Shown: positions 55,705 to 64,000 of the stretch, piece by piece
Numbering within the stretch: position 1 is the first letter of the stretch
Layout: every line of letters begins with the position of its first letter
Notes under the pieces: generated by a model
The model's database searches: none
What the model was told of the DNA's origin: nothing
Seen by the model: only the letters and a program-made list of their open reading frames with translations
Translations under genes and position numbers: made by a program
Origin: SAR324 cluster bacterium
GTDB taxonomy: Bacteria; SAR324; NAC60-12
DNA length: 64,000 nucleotides
Assembly (NCBI GenBank): GCA_028281495.1
Contig: JANQJU010000064.1
Coordinates: 62,001-126,000, forward strand
Direction of reading: 5' to 3'

Positions 55705-56211
55705 ATGAAAAAACACAAAGCCCTGCATGTTTTTGACAAAGATCTAGACTCCCAAGCTGAAATGGCTCTGAGAGAACTGCTGGTGAGTTGCTTTCCTCAT
55801 GAAACCAAATTTCGTAAACAGCGGTATAACAATGAAATTCCTCTGCATCGGTGGTTTGTTTACGCGGATGGCGAGCCGGTGGCTCACCTGGCAACCCATG
55901 AAAAGCAATTTGTGTTTGAGGGGCAGTCTTATACGTTTTGTGGGATTGCGGAAGTGTGTGTGCGCGAAGATCATCGCGGGCAGGGGTTGGTAGGAATGCT
56001 ATTGCAACAGGCTGAGCTGCGTCACGCCTCATTCCATTTTTCTATTTTGTTAGGAGACACCGAAGTTTACGAGCGATATGGCTATACCAAGGTTTCCAAT
56101 GTTTATTTCCTGTCTCATTCTCCAAAGCCTAATCCAGATGCGATGATCAAGTGCCTGCGTGCCGAAAATTGGCCCACAGGCGACGTGTTCATCGACGGCC
56201 CACGCTTTTAG
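55705..56211 (+). CDS. GNAT-family N-acetyltransferase
   Basis: 168 residues. Acetyl-CoA motif A is clear: IAEVCVREDHRGQGLVGMLL, followed by ILLGDTEVYERYGYTKVSN. Substrate unknown. AAAGGA lies upstream of ATG 55705. Its stop overlaps the convergent DUF1127 gene through a shared TTAG. Confidence 0.88.
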   Translation: MKKHKALHVFDKDLDSQAEMALRELLVSCFPHETKFRKQRYNNEIPLHRWFVYADGEPVAHLATHEKQFVFEGQSYTFCGIAEVCVREDHRGQGLVGMLLQQAELRHASFHFSILLGDTEVYERYGYTKVSNVYFLSHSPKPNPDAMIKCLRAENWPTGDVFIDGPRF

Positions 56212-56420
56212 GATTTCCATAAGGGACGCGTCATTTCTTCTTCAATTTTGCTACGAGTGATTCCAATATCTTGCAAAAGATGATCATCTAATTTTCGTAA
56301 TTCACGGAAGGTCTCTTGAGTGTTCAACCATCGGACAATTTTCGTCCAAGCTTTCTGCCATCGATTGGCTTCTTTAACCGGCAATAGAATTTCTAAGGTT
56401 TTTAAGGATTGTGTTTGCAT
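56208..56420 (-). CDS. DUF1127 (YjiS-like) small protein
   Basis: 70 residues. The C-terminal half carries the DUF1127 signature FRELRKLDDHLLQDIGITRSKI; the N-terminal half is a basic amphipathic helix. In alphaproteobacteria such proteins bind RNA and affect phosphate and carbon metabolism; here the role is open. AAAGGAAG precedes ATG 56420. Shares TTAG with the GNAT stop. Confidence 0.85.
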   Translation of the reverse strand: MQTQSLKTLEILLPVKEANRWQKAWTKIVRWLNTQETFRELRKLDDHLLQDIGITRSKIEEEMTRPLWKS

Positions 56421-56712
56421 AATACTTCCTTTGTTGAATAAGATTATAGATAAGAATTACTAATTAAATAATTTGGGATAAGCTTTGAATAATTTTTCCT
56501 AAAAATAATATTTTTAGGATTATTTTTTGAAACTACTATTTTACAATTTCCAGTTCTTCATTTTTTAAATTTATTTTATGAAGATCAATAGGTTCTATTC
56601 AATCTAAAGAAGTGTTGTTCAAAAAAAAAATTTTAGACCGAACCTGCAACAATATTAATAAAATAGTTGAGAGCTGACAAACGATAAAATTTTATTCGAT
56701 GGATTAGTTCTT

Positions 56713-59700
56713 CTAATGCAAATAAATGACTTCTACCACGGGAACTTCCCACATTTTCGTTTTCGCTCGGTCTCGGAATTCCACGGAACCTTCTTGATGC
56801 GTACGCCGAATCACGGCAATCAACCGAATGCTTTGGATGTTTGGCAGTTTCACAGCCCATGTTTCCGAAGCCTGTTTGGAAAGTCGTGCGACCGCATAGT
56901 TTTGTGAATTATGCAGTTCCAGATAGATTTCCTGAGTAGTGGATTCTTTGGGGTGGAGACTGAGGAGATTGCCTGGTTCCAGCATAGACAAGCGTCGATG
57001 GATGGGATGCCAACGATCTTGCCATCCGGCAAAGCTGAGAAACAGGTCTTTGAGACCGATCACTTCGTAACGTAAGGGGGGGATCACTTCGAGCTGGGAT
57101 GGATTGTAAGCAGGAGAGGTCACATGAAGAAACTCCGGTGTTGGCTCCTTCCTCAATAATTCCAGGTGGGGATGAACACCATCTTTCCGTTGAAACACAT
57201 GCAACGTGTATTGAGCGCGGGTGAGAGCAACGTAAAAGATACGCCTTTCTTCTTCCTGTTCGGAGGAGTTTTTCCCTGGGTTCCATCCTCCATCGGGAAT
57301 CAAGACATGAGGAAATTCCAATCCTTTGGCAGCATGAACTGTGCTCAGAAAGACTCCAGCCCCTATCTTATGTTCACGGCGCTGTTCGGCTAAATACTCA
57401 TAGATAAAATCAATCGCTCGACTGATTGGCAATTGAGTGTCTCCGGTTTCTTCGCTGTAGGCTTCTAAGGTGTCGAGCAGCAATTGGTGCCACGTATTGG
57501 CCGCTTCAGTAGGAATTGTGGAAAGAGCTTCCTGTTTCAATTGGGAAGCGCGGAGGATGTCGTTTTTGCGAGGTTTCAGCCAATCCAGGAACGTAGCGAT
57601 CTCGCGGATGTGGTACAAGGCCGGCATCTTCTCACGATCCATTCCCCATACGAAGGGAATTTCTTGTCGTTCACAAACTGTACGAATGGAAAATAACACG
57701 CCGCGGGTACGAGAAAGCACGGCAAAATCCCGCCATTTGCTCTTGGAATTTTGTGATTTCAGTTGTTGGAGTACCTGAACCAACGTCCATGCCTGATGCA
57801 CACCGTTTTCCACTTCATAGACAACGATCCGTCCTTTCTGCAAAAAATCTTCTTGCGACCACGGTCCACCCGAAGGAGCGTCTTTCCGAGATAGGTTGAT
57901 ACGAATGGGATGATCGGTTTTCATGCGATCTTGGTTGCTGGCAATCAAATGGTTGGCGGCATCAATAATGGGCTGGGTCGAGCGGTAGTTTTCCACCAGA
58001 TAGTAGGTTTGAGCTTCATAGTCTTCGGAGAATTGACGAATGAATCCCACATTCGCCCCTCGGAAAGTGTAGATATTTTGATCGTCATCTCCGACGGCGA
58101 GAATGCTGAGTTTGGCATCGGGATCTTCCAAAGTCCGACCTGCAAGAGCAGAAATGAGATCGTATTGATCTTGGTCGATGTCTTGGTATTCATCCACCAA
58201 AATGAATTGGTATCCAGCCAGCAATCGTTCCCGAAGGTCGTCGGCATCAACACCGGGTAAATTCTGTTCGCCTCGCAGCAAGGCCACTGCATTTTTGATG
58301 ATTTGGTCAAAAGGTAAGGTGTCTTGATGGTCTTCTGCTCTCTGCACTAATGACACCCCAGTCAGGTGCATGGCTAAAGCATGATAGGTCAAGATTGTGA
58401 CTCGCCGTGATTCCTCTTCCACCAGTTCCCGCAAACGATGGCGCAGGGTGATCGCTGCATTTCGATTGAAACATAACACCAAAATGCAATGAGGAGAGAC
58501 CCGTTTGACCCGCAACAAGTAGGCACACCGATGCACGACCACACGAGTCTTTCCCGACCCGGGTCCCGCAAGGATGAGGATGTTTTCATCGAGTGGACGA
58601 GTGACAATTTTTTGTTGATCGGAGTTGTTTAAATCCTCCACAATCCGTTGGTAAGAAAGTTGGCTCGTGGCCCGTTTCACCACCTCCTTTTTGCCGGAAA
58701 AGTATTCCTGCATGAAACGGGATTTTTCCATATCGAAGTAATCCAACACCAAACTGAACGCCTGCTTGAGTTTTTCAAGGCCAAGCTTGGCATATTCATT
58801 CATCACATGGACTTGGAAGACTCGTTCTTCATAGTGGTGAGCCAAAGGTTCGTAATCTCGTTTGGAGTAACGACGTGATCGGGCTTCCGGAAACAGATGA
58901 ATGGTCATGGCTTGACTGAACACGGCCAACCCTTTTTGCAAAGAAATCACCTGCTGTTCGTGGAGAAACATCAAACCTCGATCAATCGCTGCCAATTCAT
59001 CCTTGATTTGAGTTTGCAAAATGAGGTCTTGCCGCAAGGCTTGGACGATGTCGTCACTGGAAAATTCGACCAAAACGTCTTGAGCTACGAATTGATCCTT
59101 AGGAACTTGGTTCAAGAGTGTTTCCAGCACCAAGGACGCCACTTCGCGACGTCGTTCGGCTGTATCGACAAGGGCCTGCCAACTGCGTTGTAGCTTCACT
59201 TTATACAGATTCCGAGAGATGTGATGTATCTCCAAACTCCCTCGCCGAGCTGCCAATCCTTTGCCATCCAAACTCAAGCTGCGTAGTAAACTTTGCAAGA
59301 TTTCAGGAGCGCAATCGAAACCTTCATCCAGCAACCGTTGATTGAGCTTGGTGAGATTGAGTTCTTGCCATTCCCCATCATCGGCATCCGGATTCGCTTC
59401 CTCCATATTGTTCAACATGGCGCGGTCCAAGGCGCATCGTTTTTCAAATATTGATCGCGCATTGTGGGGACCTTTGGGACGCAAGTAGGCAGTCAATTGG
59501 ATGCCTTTTTTGAGCAAACCACGGTCCGACATTTCGTGCAAAACGCGCAGCACCCGTTGGGTGTCTGTTTCTTCATTCGTTCGACGAGAAGGAGGACTTG
59601 AAGTCTTACCAGGAGGGGAAGAAGGTGCTGAGGTATTGTCAGGAAGGGAAGAAGGTTTTTTAAAAGCCGGTAGTTCTGCCAATTCGTCTGTGCTGATTCC

Positions 59701-61980
59701 TTGATCGGGATCCGCATTGATCAAGGCCATGATGATGGCTTCCCATTGTTCTCGTACTGGGGGCGCAAGGTTCAGTTCATTGAGCTTCTCAGCGATTTCT
59801 TCAATGCCAAGTAAGGATTTGCCTTGGAACACACGGGTTTGGTTTTCATTACGTTCCAGATATCCAGTGCGTTCCAACCAGGCGACGGCTGTTTTGACTT
59901 TGGTATCGGCATAACTGTCATCGGACTCTATCGTTGTCTCGACTTGATCGTCCCGCAGCAATTCACCTGAGGTAATGACCACCTCGTCGGTGTGCTTTCG
60001 CTTGGCCCGCAGCTTGAGGCCTCGAAGGATTTGAGCGATGTCACGATGACCGATCTCCGAGACCGCTTCCAATTGGAATTGGGTTTCAATGTCGGCTTCA
60101 TCATAGAGCAAGATACACTCGGCTTCCTGCAAATCGCGACCCGCTCGACCCGCCTCTTGGAGATAATTTTCCAAAGAACCAGGGATATCTGCATGAATCA
60201 CAATACGAATATCCGGTTTGTCGATCCCCATCCCAAAGGCGTTTGTGGCACAAATCACGGGGATTTCTCCCGCGATGAAGGCGTTTTGAATTTTACGTTT
60301 CACTGGGGCGGTGAGTCCGGCGTGAAAAGCGGCCACCACGTAATCTTGCTGCTCTAAATAGGTGGCGAGATTTTCGGAACCACGTCGGGTGGCGGTATAG
60401 ATCAAAGCACTGCCTTCCGCAGAGGGGAGGCGTTCGGAGAGAATTTCATGAATTCTGCCCCACTTTTCCGCTCGATTGACTTTCTGCACTTCGTAACGGA
60501 GGTTGGTTCGCTCCACACCCCCCTCAAATACGGTGAGCTGCTGCCCCAAGATCTTTTGAAAATGGTCCACAATTTCTTCCACCACATCTTGCTTAGCCGT
60601 TGCTGTGAAACAGGCCACTGGAGGTGTGGGAAGGTGCAATTCGTTCGCATGGTTCTTGATGAAGCGAGCCGCGTATAAATAATCGGGACGAAAATCATGC
60701 CCCCATTTGGAAAGACAGTGGGCTTCATCGAACACCCAACAACCGATCTCTCGCTGCTGCAAGGCTTGGGACACCGACTTATTCCGAAGCTGCTCCGGTG
60801 CAATATACAGAATCGCCAAATCTCCGAGTCTCAACTGTTCCAAGATTTCTCCACGTTCAGGAGGAGTGAGCATCCCATAGATAGCCCCAGCAAACGGGGT
60901 CCCTGTGTTGCTGGCCAAATTGTCCACCTGATCTTTCATCAATGCTTGCAAGGGGGAAACGACGACGGTCAGCAAACCGCGTCGATAGTGCCGAACCAAC
61001 GCAGGAATCTGATAGCATAAGGACTTTCCACCACCGGTTGGCAAGAGTGCGAGCAACGACTGATCCTGCATGCCGTGAGCAACGATCTGTGCTTGCAGAC
61101 TCGATCCATCGCGGGCTTCTGGCTTGGAACGAAAATCCGAGAATCCAAACAATTGCTTCAACTGTTTGCGAGGATTGTGGGTGGCCTCACAATATACACA
61201 ATCGGAGCTCCCGCACGGTCGATCTCGCAACTGCTTCAAAAATTCCACGATCTCTGGAAATCGATGGCGTACCCACGGCGGCAACACCGAGTGTGAACCC
61301 GACACTCGCAGCCATGCCAAGGCATACGACAAGATTGGGCGATTGGAGGATTCGAGGACTTTGAGAAGACGGCCTTCTAGCTCAGTTGTGCAAACGAGAT
61401 GGAAGGTGTGGTGTTTAAAAATGTCGATCAACGCATCGGCTGAGGTTTCCTGAGCGGCTCCCAATGCCTCGAATACTGAGGTCAAACCATGAAAATCTTG
61501 AAAGCAATAGCGATAAAACGTGAGCAAATTCGGCGTGGTTTCTTGCCAATGGAGGAATTGTTTCCATTGATCTTCAAACAGAGTGGCGGATAGCTGTGCA
61601 TCTTGCACGGGGTCATTCAATGAAGAACGCACCAGCTTATAATCTTTGACGAGCCGATGATAAGGGTTCTCTGGAAATGCCAAAGGAGACAGATACAGCG
61701 TATCGACCACTGGCAATTGTAGTAACTTCAATTTAGGGGAGAGCTTCTGCAAAACGAGCAAATCGTGCTGCAGCAAGTTGTGGCCTAAAACGTAGTGGGC
61801 ATTGGCAGCAAAACGATCCAGGTCCGACAAGGCTTTGCGTGTGGAAAACTTGCCATGCCGCTCAAAGGTTTCTGAATGATACTGCGCCCCAATGCGATAC
61901 AGCTTGTCTTGATTGCGGTGGGTTTCTAAATCGAAATAAAGACAGTTGGATAGGAAGGTAGGGAGGTCGGTTGGCGTCAT
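56713..61980 (-). CDS. Exonuclease-RecQ-UvrD triple-fusion helicase
   Basis: 1755 residues. Residues 1-170: DEDD-type 3'-5' exonuclease (YFDLET, HNLLQHD, VDTLYLSP, NDPVQDAQ). A short Cys cluster (CGSSDCVYC, about 256-264) follows. About 285-640: RecQ helicase with Walker A LLPTGGGKS (K319), DEAH box (418-421) and motif VI QEAGRAGRD. About 640-1100: RQC/winged-helix and linker with Ser/Pro-rich tracts. About 1130-1640: UvrD/PcrA helicase with Walker A AGPGSGKT (K1144), VDEYQDIDQ (about 1263), ENYRST and YVALTRAQ. All catalytic motifs look intact. Probably a DNA repair or recombination motor with two engines and a nuclease. Confidence 0.93.
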   Translation of the reverse strand: MTPTDLPTFLSNCLYFDLETHRNQDKLYRIGAQYHSETFERHGKFSTRKALSDLDRFAANAHYVLGHNLLQHDLLVLQKLSPKLKLLQLPVVDTLYLSPLAFPENPYHRLVKDYKLVRSSLNDPVQDAQLSATLFEDQWKQFLHWQETTPNLLTFYRYCFQDFHGLTSVFEALGAAQETSADALIDIFKHHTFHLVCTTELEGRLLKVLESSNRPILSYALAWLRVSGSHSVLPPWVRHRFPEIVEFLKQLRDRPCGSSDCVYCEATHNPRKQLKQLFGFSDFRSKPEARDGSSLQAQIVAHGMQDQSLLALLPTGGGKSLCYQIPALVRHYRRGLLTVVVSPLQALMKDQVDNLASNTGTPFAGAIYGMLTPPERGEILEQLRLGDLAILYIAPEQLRNKSVSQALQQREIGCWVFDEAHCLSKWGHDFRPDYLYAARFIKNHANELHLPTPPVACFTATAKQDVVEEIVDHFQKILGQQLTVFEGGVERTNLRYEVQKVNRAEKWGRIHEILSERLPSAEGSALIYTATRRGSENLATYLEQQDYVVAAFHAGLTAPVKRKIQNAFIAGEIPVICATNAFGMGIDKPDIRIVIHADIPGSLENYLQEAGRAGRDLQEAECILLYDEADIETQFQLEAVSEIGHRDIAQILRGLKLRAKRKHTDEVVITSGELLRDDQVETTIESDDSYADTKVKTAVAWLERTGYLERNENQTRVFQGKSLLGIEEIAEKLNELNLAPPVREQWEAIIMALINADPDQGISTDELAELPAFKKPSSLPDNTSAPSSPPGKTSSPPSRRTNEETDTQRVLRVLHEMSDRGLLKKGIQLTAYLRPKGPHNARSIFEKRCALDRAMLNNMEEANPDADDGEWQELNLTKLNQRLLDEGFDCAPEILQSLLRSLSLDGKGLAARRGSLEIHHISRNLYKVKLQRSWQALVDTAERRREVASLVLETLLNQVPKDQFVAQDVLVEFSSDDIVQALRQDLILQTQIKDELAAIDRGLMFLHEQQVISLQKGLAVFSQAMTIHLFPEARSRRYSKRDYEPLAHHYEERVFQVHVMNEYAKLGLEKLKQAFSLVLDYFDMEKSRFMQEYFSGKKEVVKRATSQLSYQRIVEDLNNSDQQKIVTRPLDENILILAGPGSGKTRVVVHRCAYLLRVKRVSPHCILVLCFNRNAAITLRHRLRELVEEESRRVTILTYHALAMHLTGVSLVQRAEDHQDTLPFDQIIKNAVALLRGEQNLPGVDADDLRERLLAGYQFILVDEYQDIDQDQYDLISALAGRTLEDPDAKLSILAVGDDDQNIYTFRGANVGFIRQFSEDYEAQTYYLVENYRSTQPIIDAANHLIASNQDRMKTDHPIRINLSRKDAPSGGPWSQEDFLQKGRIVVYEVENGVHQAWTLVQVLQQLKSQNSKSKWRDFAVLSRTRGVLFSIRTVCERQEIPFVWGMDREKMPALYHIREIATFLDWLKPRKNDILRASQLKQEALSTIPTEAANTWHQLLLDTLEAYSEETGDTQLPISRAIDFIYEYLAEQRREHKIGAGVFLSTVHAAKGLEFPHVLIPDGGWNPGKNSSEQEEERRIFYVALTRAQYTLHVFQRKDGVHPHLELLRKEPTPEFLHVTSPAYNPSQLEVIPPLRYEVIGLKDLFLSFAGWQDRWHPIHRRLSMLEPGNLLSLHPKESTTQEIYLELHNSQNYAVARLSKQASETWAVKLPNIQSIRLIAVIRRTHQEGSVEFRDRAKTKMWEVPVVEVIYLH

Positions 61981-62038
61981 CTTGAGTTTCTATCTTATCC
62001 CGTAAACACCAGTCTAAAAGCTTGGGGAACGTCTGGGG

Positions 62039-62191
62039 CTATTGCGCTTGTGGAGTTGCAGTGTTTTTATTCAGCGCCATTGCTATGACATTTGCAGTTT
62101 CCTCGATTTTCAAGCTCCTTGCCAATTTGCGAACCCATGTCGCATCGGAATCTGCATGGGAGTAAGCAATAAAAACAACAGGTTTCTGCAT
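62039..62191 (-). pseudogene. TIR-domain remnant
   Basis: The frame opens with a typical Toll/interleukin-receptor start (KPVVFIAYSHADSDATWVRK) and keeps only about the first 30 residues of the domain; the rest is unrelated and short. It reads as a broken fossil of a TIR protein. Nothing in the surroundings shows which system it came from. Confidence 0.6.
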
Positions 62192-62498
62192 TGGGCACCT
62201 ATCTTTTAAGAGGGGTTTAAAAACGAATCTACTGTTCTTTGTATCATGTTCCATATCTCTCTTCTACTTATGAGCTAAACAAAGAGGACTGCTGTAAGCA
62301 GGGCTAAACCTTTTCAAAGAGATTTCGTAGCTGTGTCGGCTTTTCAAACCAGAGAATAGCTTAACAAGGTTGAATGCGAATGAATAGTGGGAGATAGGAA
62401 ACTTCGTTGGAGGGAAAGGACGGAGGCGCTTTCGCATTCACTCCGCCCACGAGGTCAACTGGGATAGTTATTGAATAGCGACCAAGCGCCGTATCCGT
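62192..62498. other. Intergenic region, 307 bp
   Basis: Lies between two leftward frames. It holds a small hairpin (CTGCT-GTA-AGCAG, about 62290) and a G/C-rich imperfect inverted repeat around 62420-62455 that could end the secreted-protein gene. No gene is supported. Confidence 0.4.
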
Positions 62499-62930
62499 TT
62501 AAGGTTTTTTGAGTTCCACCGTGTGAAAATGATTTCGAGGTCCAGATCCTTCACAAGAATTGAGATAGAGACGTATTTGCCATCCGGCGGTATAGGCCAA
62601 CGTTACCAGCTTCGTGAGTTCCTGATAGACATAGATGAAACTCGTAGCCTCTGTCGGGGTTTGGGAACCAATGTAAGCGTCCGACACCGCACATCCTAAA
62701 AGATTTTCGACGGTGCCGTCTGGATAGACCATGATGGCTCCGTAACTACTGGTCGTTCCCGTATCGACGTGCGACGACCATCGTATTTTATCGATGGTGA
62801 ACCAATTCGTCCAAGATCCAGCAGTCGCGACATTCGCAAAACTCAATAGAACCAAAGAAATCCCCAGGATCTTTAATGCGTTGAACCAACGATTGGTTGT
62901 CATTTTCATTTCTTTTCGGTTTGTTGTCAT
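62499..62930 (-). CDS. Unrecognised small secreted protein
   Basis: 143 residues from ATG 62930 (AAGAGGTAAAT upstream). A Sec signal peptide (WFNALKILGISLVLLSFANV, cleavage after VATA) gives a mature part of about 105 residues with two Cys (LLGCAVSDA and LNSCEGSG) that could form a disulfide, and a beta-rich pattern. The first codons contain a small duplication (MTTNR appears at residues 1 and 10). I do not recognise the family. Confidence 0.65.
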   Translation of the reverse strand: MTTNRKEMKMTTNRWFNALKILGISLVLLSFANVATAGSWTNWFTIDKIRWSSHVDTGTTSSYGAIMVYPDGTVENLLGCAVSDAYIGSQTPTEATSFIYVYQELTKLVTLAYTAGWQIRLYLNSCEGSGPRNHFHTVELKKP

Positions 62931-63814
62931 ATTTACCTCTTTGATGTGAATGGACTCAACCCGACGGAACGATATAACTCAATGGCCATGTATTGAAATC
63001 GTCGCGATGAACCCACAGTTTGCATGTATATTACAGTTTATTATCATCGATATTAAAGATAGTAATATTAGTAGGTTATATTTTGGAGCGTTTTCGTAAC
63101 GATCTCTTTTGTTGAGTATTTTTCTTTTTTCAAAATTGAGGATTTTTCTATGCTTGAAAAAGCTCGTGGCAATGCAAGGGGCTTTGAAAAGTAATTTCTT
63201 TTTTTCAATCCAATCTAGAAAGGAAATTAGTGGCCCAGATGTCTTCCATAAACGGTAAAAGCTTGGCGTCCAAAAAATAAGTAAAATCAGTGATAAAGCG
63301 AGCAGGCTAGAAAAAACGATCTGTCATGGCCTAATAGCCGACATTTTGACGTCTTCTCAACAGAAACACTGCTTTTGAAAAAACGGCCTAGATCGAAGAC
63401 AATTTTTTCAGTTCGATCAATACACATCGATGGAAGGCAGTGATTCCAATTTGGGCTTCGATTTCGGAAGCTAAGGCCCTTATATAATTGATAATAAACT
63501 GAATGCAACATATGAATCTGTGATTTGTTTAATAACATCAAATAGTTAATGAAGAATGACTGAATATTTTTGTGTCCCTATTCCTATGTCTTTCCCTCTT
63601 TGTTTTTCCAATTGCTTTCCCGCTTCTTTCTAAAGACCTCTTTGCAAATCGATCCATCCAAATTAGTAGTTTGAGTGTGATATTGCCGATATGGCAGTGT
63701 CTCGACGCTCCCCATCAATGATTCAAAAGGCTCCACAACAAAGTCCGAATGTGTTAGGTGACAGCTTCTGTGAACAGAAAGGTTTTCACTTGGACTAAAC
63801 GAAAGGACTCACGA
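62931..63814. other. 884-bp region without a credible gene
   Basis: AT-rich with many T-runs. A minus-strand frame at 63287-63541 has no ribosome site or family features. A 7-bp hairpin (GATCGAA...TTCGATC, 63391-63418) is present. The right end holds a sigma-28-like promoter for the chemotaxis receptor (listed). The left end presumably holds the promoter of the small secreted protein (a weak TTTCAA-16-TATATC pair near 62970). Otherwise I see nothing specific. Confidence 0.5.
63665..63692 (+). promoter_or_regulatory. Sigma-28 (FliA)-like promoter for the chemotaxis receptor
   Basis: AGTAGTTT (63665-63672), 12 bases, then GCCGATAT (63685-63692), against the enteric consensus TAAAGTTT-N11-GCCGATAA. 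Seven of eight bases match in the -10 element. It lies about 120 bp before the receptor ATG, as expected for a flagellar-regulon gene. Confidence 0.6.
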
Positions 63815-64000
63815 ATGAAGTTTTTGAATCATCTCTCGATTCCCAAAAAATTGAGCATGGGTTTTGGACTAATGGCCATTGTTTTGCTGGGGGTGGTCCT
63901 AGTGAATGTTTGGCAATTGCAGCAGTTGGCTTTGCGTTCTGCGGTGATGGTGGAACAGCACATGCCGACCGTGCAAGCCAGCATGCAAATGTCAGATGGA
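63815..64000 (+). CDS. Methyl-accepting chemotaxis protein, N-terminal part (runs off the window)
   Basis: 62 codons visible. ATG 63815 follows GAAAGGA. The start KFLNHLSIPKKLSMGFGLMA and the next hydrophobic run (IVLLGVVLVNVWQL) are the cytoplasmic tip and first span of a chemoreceptor, followed by the periplasmic four-helix start (RSAVMVEQHMPTVQ). The ligand domain and signalling domain lie outside the window. The sigma-28-like promoter supports the assignment. Confidence 0.8.
   Translation, partial: MKFLNHLSIPKKLSMGFGLMAIVLLGVVLVNVWQLQQLALRSAVMVEQHMPTVQASMQMSDG

Noticed and set aside
63287-63541. 84-residue minus-strand frame in the long gene-free stretch
   Set aside because: No ribosome site and no recognisable features; it sits in AT-rich DNA.

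Overview
This window comes from a Gram-negative bacterium. Four proteins have lipobox signal peptides, several others have Sec signal peptides, and there is an alternative-sigma (sigma-54) activator, hybrid phosphorelay kinases, a chemotaxis receptor and an imelysin/di-haem iron cluster of the marine-bacterial type. Base composition is moderate. The gene families fit an aquatic proteobacterium in the broad sense, possibly a deep-branching delta- or SAR324-like lineage; the sequence alone does not let me name it. There are no rRNA or tRNA genes, no CRISPR array and no complete mobile element that I can see.

Layout. 1-4.1 kb: 5' part of threonine dehydratase, then two response regulators (a REC-RsbW-like kinase fusion and an NtrC-type activator). 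4.7-9.0 kb: an orphan MalK/UgpC-type ABC ATPase, an unknown protein, an aspartoacylase-like zinc hydrolase and an AlkD-like repair protein. 9.2-12.2 kb: two tandem LytS-type kinases, the second with a ruined ATP site, and a LytTR regulator. 12.5-17.7 kb: a formylglycine-generating-enzyme-like lipoprotein, a LamG secreted protein and a class III adenylate cyclase. 17.65-23.7 kb: imelysin - DUF1111 di-haem protein - imelysin - HTTM operon, preceded by a zinc-ribbon/small membrane protein pair. 23.9-28.0 kb: two tandem FolC-like ligases and a DUF2142 membrane protein. 28.3-34.0 kb: a small unknown protein, a histidine kinase, ahcY, flavin reductase, a CsgG/FlgT-like lipoprotein, 5-formyl-THF cyclo-ligase and a STAS protein. 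34-42.8 kb: an operon of an NMT1-like binding protein, two giant hybrid kinases and a TMTC-like TPR membrane protein. 42.9-47.4 kb: a solitary KS-ACP-KR-DH polyketide/lipid synthase with no acyltransferase. 47.5-56.4 kb: a micro-lipoprotein, a MarR-GNAT fusion with a striking perfect operator, a double NTF2-like secreted protein, an AraC regulator, a four-gene phosphorelay, GNAT and DUF1127 proteins. 56.7-62 kb: an exonuclease-RecQ-UvrD triple fusion. 62-64 kb: a TIR remnant, a small secreted protein and the start of a chemotaxis receptor behind a sigma-28-like promoter.

How the parts work together. Signal transduction dominates: eleven two-component proteins, a partner-switching pair in trans (the RsbW-like module at 1.3 kb and the STAS protein at 33.6 kb) and a cyclase. 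Three periplasmic binding-protein modules sit next to or inside kinases with no transporter genes, so they probably serve as sensors rather than importers. A loose one-carbon theme (FolC pair, 5-formyl-THF cyclo-ligase, S-adenosylhomocysteinase) runs through 24-33 kb. The 17.6-23.7 kb block is a probable iron-acquisition unit. Many gene pairs are packed tightly: ATGA/GTGA start-stop overlaps in operons, and four convergent pairs overlapping at their stop codons.
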